Shown here: piece by piece, positions 1 through 5,357 of the stretch | Layout of the letters: each line of letters starts with the position of its first letter | How positions within the stretch are numbered: the first letter of the stretch is position 1 | Origin: an uncultured Deinococcales bacterium | Lineage (GTDB): Bacteria; Deinococcota; Deinococci; Deinococcales; Trueperaceae | NCBI GenBank assembly: GCA_937934635.1 | Contig: CALGZD010000233.1 | Location: forward strand, 1 to 5,699 | Length of the DNA stretch: 5,699 nucleotides | Direction of reading: 5' to 3' | Made by a program: the position numbers and the translations under genes | The notes under the pieces: generated by a model | What the model saw: only the letters and a program-made list of their open reading frames with translations | What the model was told of the DNA's origin: nothing | Database searches by the model: none

Positions 1-41
1 CAATTTAAAATTAGTTTCTAATTTTGATATATCATATAGAA

Positions 42-797
42 ATGGGTAATAGAATGAAGGCTTTCTTTAAAGAACAATTTATGAGTGAAGATAATGAAAT
101 ACGAATCGTCTTTATAGGATTCTGGGCTTTTTTACTCGTTACAGGTATTTGGTTCACGGTATTTATTATTTTATGGACTTATCAAGACTTAGGTGTTGCA
201 GGCTTTGGAGACGCCTTTGGTGCATTAAACACTTTATTTTCAGGGCTTGCTTTTATTGGAGTTATTATTGCTATTCTAATTCAGCAAAATGGTTTAAACA
301 TTCACCGACAAGAACTTCAATTACAAAAAAAAGAGTTACAAGAAACTAAGGAAGCTTTAATAGAAACAGCAGCGGCTCAAGCCAAACAAGTTAGCAATCA
401 AATAACAACTGCAAAATTACAAGGTTTATCAGCCTTATTAGATAGCTATGTACAAAGTACCCCTCGCTCAAAATCAGAACTAGACAAAAGAACCAATATA
501 ATATCCCAAACACAAGATGAAATCAGCTTACTGCTTGACGATTTATATGGTAGCTCAAGCTTAGCAAATAAATTTTTCAAAATTTATCAAGAAAACAATC
601 ATGAACAATATACTCACTTCCTATTGATAAATGAAAATGAGTTTTACAGCACATACAGTATTCCAAAACGAATGTATTTCGAATATGTACACCAAATGGC
701 TAGTGGTAATCAAAATCTTTTGAAACTACATGAAATTTATAAACAAGCATCTAAAATAGGAGATGAAATAATAGATTCAATAGTAACTAAATCATAA
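42..797 (+). CDS. Two-helix membrane protein with coiled coil, putative phage abortive-infection (AbiC-like) group
   Basis: Numbering is from the TTG at 24. Two hydrophobic segments are visible, about residues 27-51 and 68-87. Between and into the second runs the motif GDAFGALNTLFSGLAF (62-77), followed by a highly charged Gln/Glu/Lys-rich helix (about 88-130) that should form a coiled coil. The remaining C-terminal half is soluble and Asn/Lys-rich, with no motif I recognise. A GD-FGA-N-LFSGLAF hairpin followed by a long charged helix is, from memory, the hallmark of small membrane proteins annotated as putative phage abortive infection proteins; a defence role is inference. An in-frame TAG at 12-14 shows the gene is complete. 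The start is uncertain: TTG 24, ATG 42 and ATG 54 are all possible, none with a good Shine-Dalgarno; only ATG 54 has a GGG (44-46) nearby. I chose the first ATG. Sampled stretches are about 23-35% GC, lower than sampled stretches of the CorC-like and kinase genes. It could be an unrelated membrane-anchored scaffold. Confidence 0.8.
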   Translation: MGNRMKAFFKEQFMSEDNEIRIVFIGFWAFLLVTGIWFTVFIILWTYQDLGVAGFGDAFGALNTLFSGLAFIGVIIAILIQQNGLNIHRQELQLQKKELQETKEALIETAAAQAKQVSNQITTAKLQGLSALLDSYVQSTPRSKSELDKRTNIISQTQDEISLLLDDLYGSSSLANKFFKIYQENNHEQYTHFLLINENEFYSTYSIPKRMYFEYVHQMASGNQNLLKLHEIYKQASKIGDEIIDSIVTKS

Positions 798-826
798 ACT
801 CATCTAGATTTAATACTTGTTATGAA

Positions 827-846
827 ACCAAAATTATACCAAAATT
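827..846. repeat. Tandem 9-base direct repeat ACCAAAATT, 11-base period
   Basis: ACCAAAATT occurs at 827-835 and again at 838-846, separated by two bases. The 11-base period is about one helical turn, so both copies face the same side of the DNA, as direct-repeat operator half-sites often do. It lies 72-91 bases upstream of the corC-like start. Function is inference. Confidence 0.45.
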
Positions 847-872
847 GAGATTCTATGATGACTTTGTACAAA
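845..872 (+). promoter_or_regulatory. Candidate sigma-70-type promoter for the corC-like gene
   Basis: TTGAGA (845-850, five of six matches to TTGACA) is followed after 16 bases by TACAAA (867-872, four of six matches to TATAAT). Transcription would begin near 880 and give a leader of roughly 40 bases before the GTG at 918. Such matches are common in AT-rich DNA, so this is tentative. Confidence 0.25.
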
Positions 873-873
873 G
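862..873. promoter_or_regulatory. Perfect 12-base palindrome CTTTGTACAAAG
   Basis: CTTTGTACAAAG equals its own reverse complement and covers the candidate -10 element upstream of the corC-like gene, a position suited to a repressor site. A 12-base palindrome is expected about once by chance in a window this size, so only its location makes it notable. Confidence 0.3.
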
Positions 874-917
874 CAAAACAAAACCCCTGACATCAAACAT
901 GGTATAACCTAATAATC

Positions 918-2270
918 GTGGAACCTCCAAGTTTGTTATCCATAAGTTCTGTACTTGCTTTAATTCTGTTTATCATCAATGCATACTTCACGCTTTGTGT
1001 ATCAACACTTTCAAGCCTCCCCCAAAACAAAAGTACTGAGGAAAGACTGTCTAAATTGCTTGCTAGCTCGCAACTCGGACAAAGCATTAGCTCTATGCTC
1101 TTTGCATGGCTCAGCTTAAGTGCATTGTTTCAAGTATGCATGAACGCCATTAGGCAACCTTTTGGAAGTATTTTATTTGTATTGAGCATTGTGCTGCTTG
1201 TCTTGCTCTATGCTGGCACCCGACAAAGCATCAAAGGCTTTGCAGAAATCAATGCCGAGTCTTTGTCAGTACGTCTATCAAAACCAGTTAACATCTGGAA
1301 CAGAATTGTTGCTGTTCCCACAAACATGCTACTAGCACTCTACAAGTTTGGCTTTAGTCGCTTAGGTGTTGAAAACAAAGAACCTGTTTCACAATCTCGC
1401 AAACTGCGTAACTTACTTGCTGATAACCTAGCAGATAGCCATCTAAACGATGACGAAAAAGACATGCTTAAAAATGTCATTGACTTTAGTGAGCTAGATG
1501 CAGGCGACTTGATGATTCCAAGAGCAAAAGTAGTTTGGCTCTCTAGCGAAGATACTAAAGAAACTATTCTAGAAAAAATCGACGAAAGTGGCTTTACCCG
1601 CTACCCTTACTGTGAGAATAATCCTGATGAAGTAACTGGCTATATTCACATCAAAGATTTGAGTGTTTTGGGACAAGATCTTCAGCTAGATAGTCTCAGA
1701 GACTATGTGCGCCCTGTTGGCTTCATGCCTGAAACTGCCACCGCAACTAACTTACTCCGTAAACTACGTGAAGAACACATTGTTGTGATTGTTGATGAAT
1801 TTGGTGGTATGTCTGGTATTTTGACCTTGGAAGACTTGCTTGAAGAACTTGTTGGAGACATCAACGATGAATTTGACGAAGCAAGCTTAGAAATTGAAGA
1901 GCTTGAAGGTGGCAACCTTATTGTTGAAGGTACTGTCAGACTAGATGAGTTAGCAAGAGAGCACAACCTTGACTTTGGTGATGCTGAAGAAGAATCTATT
2001 GGTGGCTTTGTCTTTGGACGTTTAGCTCGTCAGGTTGAAGTAGGTGATGTCGTCAGCTTTGCACACGGTGACATCATCGTTGAAAAGGTTGATGGTTTAA
2101 GGGTAGAAGAAGTCTGCATCCGACTAAAGCACAATATTACACAAATACCTATTACTACTACTCATATAACCGATACACCCTCTACTGATAGCTCAAGTGA
2201 AAGTACCACCATTCAAGAAAATGAGACACAGTCTTATCCAACCGTGCCTCAAACAATTCAACCTAGCTAG
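918..2270 (+). CDS. CorC/HlyC (CNNM/UPF0053)-type membrane protein with CBS domain pair
   Basis: The 450-residue product has the order of the CorC/HlyC (DUF21-CBS-CBS-CorC_HlyC) family. Hydrophobic segments lie at about 8-32, 56-76 and 84-102. A tandem CBS pair follows (about 195-250 and 260-315), with the family hallmarks DLMIPRAKV (197-205), FTRYPY (226-231) and VDEFGGMSGILTLEDLLEE (292-310). The small CorC_HlyC domain runs from about 325 to 404. Relatives are linked to magnesium or cobalt transport and bind nucleotides through the CBS pair. The membrane domain is divergent: at the usual AAEtA site it reads LCVSTL, and at the usual GEilPK site it reads GTRQSIK, so transport is uncertain. 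Residues 406-450 form a tail with 19 Ser/Thr and no Lys/Arg. The start is GTG at 918 without a Shine-Dalgarno; an in-frame TGA at 888 excludes any upstream ATG. TTG 933, with GGA 10 bases upstream, is an alternative. Confidence 0.9.
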   Translation: MEPPSLLSISSVLALILFIINAYFTLCVSTLSSLPQNKSTEERLSKLLASSQLGQSISSMLFAWLSLSALFQVCMNAIRQPFGSILFVLSIVLLVLLYAGTRQSIKGFAEINAESLSVRLSKPVNIWNRIVAVPTNMLLALYKFGFSRLGVENKEPVSQSRKLRNLLADNLADSHLNDDEKDMLKNVIDFSELDAGDLMIPRAKVVWLSSEDTKETILEKIDESGFTRYPYCENNPDEVTGYIHIKDLSVLGQDLQLDSLRDYVRPVGFMPETATATNLLRKLREEHIVVIVDEFGGMSGILTLEDLLEELVGDINDEFDEASLEIEELEGGNLIVEGTVRLDELAREHNLDFGDAEEESIGGFVFGRLARQVEVGDVVSFAHGDIIVEKVDGLRVEEVCIRLKHNITQIPITTTHITDTPSTDSSSESTTIQENETQSYPTVPQTIQPS

Positions 2271-2274
2271 CGCT

Positions 2275-2715
2275 CTAAACTAATTCTTTAAGGGCAAGCT
2301 GTGTCCACTCTTTTATTTCTTCTGTTAAATCCATGCTTGCTAGCTCATCTGGACCATACCAACCTAAACTTTTATCTTCTGGTAAAAGATAGCCGTCATA
2401 GCCTTTGACTGGTTTAGCAAAGTAGATAAGGTCAATGTGTTCATGACCTTCGTGGATAAATTCTAATTGAATGCCACGTGGTCGCACGAGTTGGACTGGA
2501 TCATCAACATCTAAAACTTTTTCACCAATAAGCTCGATCTCAACCCCTGATTCTTCAAGTGATTCTCTTTTAACTGCCTCATCAGGCAGTTCGTTTGGGT
2601 CTATGTGTCCACCACAGGGTAGCCACATAGCTAGTTTTTTGTGTTGATGAAGGAGGACTTTGCCTTGCCACACGACAAAGGCAGTGGCTGTAAAATCTCG
2701 TGTTAGGTCCATCAT
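2275..2715 (-). CDS. Nudix hydrolase
   Basis: The 146-residue protein is the normal size for a single-domain Nudix enzyme. A complete Nudix box (GX5EX7REUXEEXGU) spans residues 36-58: Gly36, Glu42, Arg50, Glu51, Glu54, Glu55, Gly57 and Val58, with the glutamates expected to bind the catalytic magnesium. The approach strand reads LPCGGH (32-37). Members hydrolyse a nucleoside diphosphate linked to another group; the substrate here cannot be read from the sequence. It is the second gene of a minus-strand operon. Its ATG overlaps the stop codon of the DHH gene by one base (TAATG), and no Shine-Dalgarno is visible upstream, so translation is probably coupled. A second ATG follows at once, at codon 2. 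The gene ends 4 bases from the stop of the convergent corC-like gene. Substrate sanitation, nucleotide-sugar or RNA-cap cleavage are all possible. Confidence 0.93.
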   Translation of the reverse strand: MMDLTRDFTATAFVVWQGKVLLHQHKKLAMWLPCGGHIDPNELPDEAVKRESLEESGVEIELIGEKVLDVDDPVQLVRPRGIQLEFIHEGHEHIDLIYFAKPVKGYDGYLLPEDKSLGWYGPDELASMDLTEEIKEWTQLALKELV

Positions 2716-3722
2716 TATATCAAGTTGTGGCGCTCGAGCTCTTTTTTAGCCTCTGCCAACACCTTAGCTTTAGCCTCTTCAAAACTAATATCCGTAAAGC
2801 TCACCCCAGCAGCAGGCTTATGCCCACCACCACCAAGTGCTACACAAATATTTTGTGCAGATACCTCTCCCCTAGAACGAACAGAAGCTTTGATTTTATC
2901 TTCTCGTTCTTGAAAGAAAATAGCTATGTGTGTACCTTCTGCATAGCGAATCTGACCTACATAATCCGAAGAATCATCTGAGATAGGACCAAGTTCTTCT
3001 TTCATCGCTTTTGTCATTTCAACTGTTGAAACAAGACCATTTAGCGGAAACTCTACTGTAGACATAACCTTACCAAGCACTCGGTAGTAATCTGGATGAC
3101 GCCACTGCAATCTATCTGTAAGTTCAGCGTAAGCAACGCCTACTTCTAAAAGACTAGCAACATCTCTGAGCACAGTGGCATTAGTATTCGCAAAGCGCAT
3201 ATTGCCCGTATCTGTCAGAATACCTGTCAGGCAAGGCGTTGCTATTTCAGTTGTCCAAGGAATCTCCATAATATCAACCAGATCTTTAATCATCTGACAG
3301 GTTGCTGCTTTATCTGGCGCAACACACGCCAAATCACCAAAGCGATCATTTGTGCCATGATGGTCAATATTGACAACAAAAGCAGCGTTATCTATAGCTT
3401 CCGCTGGCACACCCCAAACACGCCCTCGTTCTGATACATCCAAAATAGCTAGCAGCGTATCTGGCTCTAAAGTCTCCATTGCAGGTGAGATTTCACCTTC
3501 TACAGCTAAAAAATCTAAATAACGTGGTACATCCATGAGTAACTTACTCGCTTTGGATGCACTATCTAAAGCTCTTTTCAAAGCCAAAGTACTCCCCAAT
3601 GCATCACCATCTGGATCAATATGCGCCACAATGATAATGGGTCCTTGCCAGTCTAATAATGCCTTTGCAATGGTTGTAAGTTTCTCGTTATACTTAATAT
3701 CACTCTCATTATTAATGGTCAT
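2715..3722 (-). CDS. nrnA: DHH/DHHA1 phosphoesterase, NrnA-like nanoRNase / pAp phosphatase
   Basis: The 335-residue length matches bacterial NrnA proteins. The manganese-binding motifs are present in order: His34, Asp38 and Asp40 in HIDPDGDALGS (34-44), Asp95 in ILDVSERGR (93-101), the signature Asp120-His121-His122, and Asp171 in GILTDTGNMRFANT (167-180). The C-terminal DHHA1 domain ends with the substrate-binding loop GGGGHKPAAG (297-306). Characterised NrnA proteins degrade 2-5 nucleotide RNA fragments and dephosphorylate 3'-phosphoadenosine 5'-phosphate in the cytosol; that this protein does both is inferred from family. Other DHH enzymes (RecJ, cyclic-di-AMP phosphodiesterase GdpP) carry extra domains absent here, although some stand-alone DHH-DHHA1 proteins cleave pApA or c-di-AMP. 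The ATG at 3722 is the only start that keeps motif I, as the next Met is residue 63; its Shine-Dalgarno is weak. It is first gene of an operon with the Nudix gene. Confidence 0.92.
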   Translation of the reverse strand: MTINNESDIKYNEKLTTIAKALLDWQGPIIIVAHIDPDGDALGSTLALKRALDSASKASKLLMDVPRYLDFLAVEGEISPAMETLEPDTLLAILDVSERGRVWGVPAEAIDNAAFVVNIDHHGTNDRFGDLACVAPDKAATCQMIKDLVDIMEIPWTTEIATPCLTGILTDTGNMRFANTNATVLRDVASLLEVGVAYAELTDRLQWRHPDYYRVLGKVMSTVEFPLNGLVSTVEMTKAMKEELGPISDDSSDYVGQIRYAEGTHIAIFFQEREDKIKASVRSRGEVSAQNICVALGGGGHKPAAGVSFTDISFEEAKAKVLAEAKKELERHNLI

Positions 3723-3792
3723 AGTTTTCGCACTGCTTTCTTTACATTTGTTTCTATTTACTTTTACTGTTGTAACTTTTTTTAATTTAGTC

Positions 3793-3830
3793 GGTATTCA
3801 ATTAGTATTTAATCTACAACAATTGATACC
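3793..3830. repeat. Inverted repeat GGTATTCAATT / AATTGATACC upstream of nrnA
   Basis: GGTATTCAATT (3793-3803) pairs with AATTGATACC (3821-3830) over ten base pairs if one T is bulged out, leaving a 17-base loop. It lies 71-108 bases upstream of the nrnA-like start. It could be a split operator or a leader hairpin; neither side has the T-run of an intrinsic terminator. Confidence 0.4.
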
Positions 3831-3835
3831 CAAAT

Positions 3836-3858
3836 GACATGGCTTATATCGTTATGTC
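3836..3858. repeat. Short inverted repeat GACAT / ATGTC
   Basis: GACAT (3836-3840) and ATGTC (3854-3858) pair, and two further G-T wobbles could extend the stem in RNA. The stem is short and could be chance. Confidence 0.2.
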
Positions 3859-3969
3859 TAGAGTAACACTCGCCATATTACGGCACATGTATGTTCAGAA
3901 CTTTGTAAGATGTGAAAAATCATGTCTATTAATTGTATCTGAGTAAGGTAATATATTTTTAATGATGAT

Positions 3970-3985
3970 TAAATGAATTTATTTA
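3970..3985. repeat. Imperfect AT-rich palindrome upstream of the kinase
   Basis: TAAATGAATTTATTTA matches its reverse complement at seven of eight positions per arm. It lies just left of the 15-base perfect inverted repeat at 3992-4006. AT-rich palindromes are frequent by chance, so weight is low. Confidence 0.25.
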
Positions 3986-3991
3986 GTTAAA

Positions 3992-4006
3992 GTAATGAAT
4001 CATTAC
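3992..4006. promoter_or_regulatory. Perfect 15-base inverted repeat GTAATGA-A-TCATTAC, operator candidate
   Basis: Two perfect 7-base arms flank a single central A. The size and symmetry fit a site for a dimeric helix-turn-helix regulator. It sits 170 bases upstream of the kinase start and 270 upstream of the nrnA-like start, in the shared promoter region. By chance one such repeat is expected well under once in this much non-coding DNA, allowing for AT bias. The bound protein is unknown. Confidence 0.4.
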
Positions 4007-4163
4007 GTCATCAAAAGTTGCAAAAAAAGGTAGTTTGAATAGCAAGCTTGGCAATACCAATTATGTTGTGTGAAAACAATACAGTCCTAAAAAGCAGTAT
4101 TAGATTTTAAACAACACTTGCTAAAAATTAAATTCTAAGCTTCCAGTAGCTAATCAAGTCGAT

Positions 4164-4167
4164 AGGT
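4164..4167 (+). promoter_or_regulatory. Ribosome-binding site of the histidine kinase
   Basis: AGGT lies 8 bases before the ATG at 4176, a good Shine-Dalgarno spacing. It supports this start over later in-frame Met codons such as residue 17, which would cut the first strand of the receiver domain. Confidence 0.5.
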
Positions 4168-4175
4168 TTAAAGTA

Positions 4176-5357
4176 ATGGGTTCTTCTACACAACAAAGTC
4201 AAAGTCAGCACATCCTAATCGCCATGAAAACAGAAAAACGTGGTGAGAGCATGGCACCTCTAGCAAAAAGTCTTAAGTTAGAACCCAAAGTCACTGCCAA
4301 TGCTGAGGACTTACTCGTCAATATTCGGCATACTGCTCCCAGAGCCTTACTCATTGAGGACGAATTCATTGCCAGTGTTCAAGAGCATAATCTGATAGCC
4401 TTGCTTCGTAGACGAGAAAGCTTAGCAAATATTCCTATTGTTGTACTTGGCAAAGGCGGTTCAAGCCGACAAATGGAATTAATCAATTCAGGTGCAGACA
4501 TCTATCTTAGTTTGCCTATCAAACCTGTTTTACTTCAAACCTATATTAAGCAATTGCTAACTAAACAAAGCTCTCAAGCAGTCTTACAACACGAACTAGC
4601 AAAGCTGAGAGATATAGAAAAAGACTATAAAGAATCTGAGCGAATCAAAGAAGATTTGACGCATATGCTGGTGCATGACTTAAAAAGCCCAATTGCCAGT
4701 GTCATGGGCTTATTGGATCACAGCATTGATATGCTTAAGGCTAGTACCGATGTAAGTTCTACGGGGCAAGATGATGTGCTCGAGCTCTTAACCTTAGCCA
4801 ACACTGAGTCACAGCACCTGCTAACCCTTGCCTCAAACATCCTCGACGTTCGCCGTATGCGTGAAGGGCAAATGCCATACAATCCTGAATGGATTGAAGA
4901 CTTAAATGATTTGGTGCAAAAAGCTTTACACGATGCAACTGGCAACCCAAGTGAGCGTAATTTTGATGTCATCATTACACCAGATGCCAAGCGCATCTTT
5001 GCTGACCAAGGCTTGCTTCGCCGAGTCATCACCAACTTGCTATCTAATGCAATTAAGCATACTCGTCGAGATGGTTACATTGACTTTCGTGCATGGCGCG
5101 AAGGTGAAGCTTACTTCTTAAGTGTCCGTGACAATGGTGAAGGTATCCCTGAAGCAGATCAACGCCGTATCTTCAATGCCTTTGAGCAATCAAGACACAC
5201 CGTACACGACCGCTATGATACAGGCATGGGTCTAACCTTTTGTAAAATGGCAGTTGAAAAACATGGTGGCACAATCTGGGTTGAATCAAAAGTCGGACGT
5301 GGCAGCACTTTCTATATCAAGATTCCTACGCAGCCTGACGACACGATTATCTTGTAA
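4176..5357 (+). CDS. Soluble histidine kinase with N-terminal degenerate receiver domain
   Basis: The 393-residue protein has no membrane segment and no signal peptide. Residues 12-130 have the alternating strand-helix pattern of a response-regulator receiver, ending in GADIYLSLPIKP (106-117). A charged linker helix (about 132-160) leads to the HisKA dimerisation domain, with phospho-acceptor His167 in VHDLKSP. The HATPase domain (about 270-385) carries the N box NLLSNAIKHT (287-296), G1 box DNGEGIP (319-325), F box FNAFEQ (333-338) and G2 box TGMGLTF (349-355), so ATP binding and autophosphorylation look intact. The receiver has lost its key residues: no acidic pair after strand 1 (IAMKTE), Glu61 where the phosphorylated Asp is usual, Gly92 for Thr/Ser and Leu113 for Lys. 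It is therefore probably a phosphorylation-independent input or docking domain. No partner response regulator gene is adjacent; the kinase looks like an orphan cytosolic sensor whose signal is unknown. Confidence 0.9.
   Translation: MGSSTQQSQSQHILIAMKTEKRGESMAPLAKSLKLEPKVTANAEDLLVNIRHTAPRALLIEDEFIASVQEHNLIALLRRRESLANIPIVVLGKGGSSRQMELINSGADIYLSLPIKPVLLQTYIKQLLTKQSSQAVLQHELAKLRDIEKDYKESERIKEDLTHMLVHDLKSPIASVMGLLDHSIDMLKASTDVSSTGQDDVLELLTLANTESQHLLTLASNILDVRRMREGQMPYNPEWIEDLNDLVQKALHDATGNPSERNFDVIITPDAKRIFADQGLLRRVITNLLSNAIKHTRRDGYIDFRAWREGEAYFLSVRDNGEGIPEADQRRIFNAFEQSRHTVHDRYDTGMGLTFCKMAVEKHGGTIWVESKVGRGSTFYIKIPTQPDDTIIL

Larger units (their letters stand above)
798..917. other. Intergenic region between the membrane protein and corC-like gene
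   Basis: This 120-base AT-rich gap has no ORF of note and no clear intrinsic terminator for the gene on its left. It contains a 9-base direct repeat, a candidate promoter and a 12-base palindrome, each listed separately. Confidence 0.7.
3723..4175. other. Divergent intergenic region between nrnA-like operon and histidine kinase
   Basis: This 453-base AT-rich region must hold the promoters for both the minus-strand nrnA-Nudix operon and the plus-strand kinase. I see no coding signal, tRNA or strong terminator. It contains several inverted repeats (3793-3830, 3836-3858, 3970-3985, 3992-4006). I found no promoter pair good enough to list on either strand. Confidence 0.7.

Noticed and set aside
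1703..1966. 87-codon minus-strand frame antisense to the CBS region of the corC-like gene
   Set aside because: Its Ser-rich product is the mirror of the Asp/Glu/Leu-rich coding strand, and the plus-strand CBS motifs are unmistakable.
2700..2981. 93-codon plus-strand frame opposite the DHHA1 end of the nrnA-like gene
   Set aside because: It overlaps a clear conserved domain on the other strand and its translation is low in motif content.
4066..4093. Promoter-like pair TTGTGT - 16 bases - TAAAAA upstream of the kinase
   Set aside because: The -10 half is a poor match and several equally weak pairs exist in this AT-rich region, so no single one can be supported.
4778..4789. 12-base match GCTCGAGCTCTT shared with 2732-2743
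   Set aside because: Both copies lie inside conserved coding sequence on different strands and encode ordinary Leu-Glu stretches; most likely coincidence rather than a repeat element.
4718..5035. 105-codon minus-strand frame inside the histidine kinase gene
   Set aside because: It is antisense to the conserved kinase domains and shows no family motif or ribosome-binding site.
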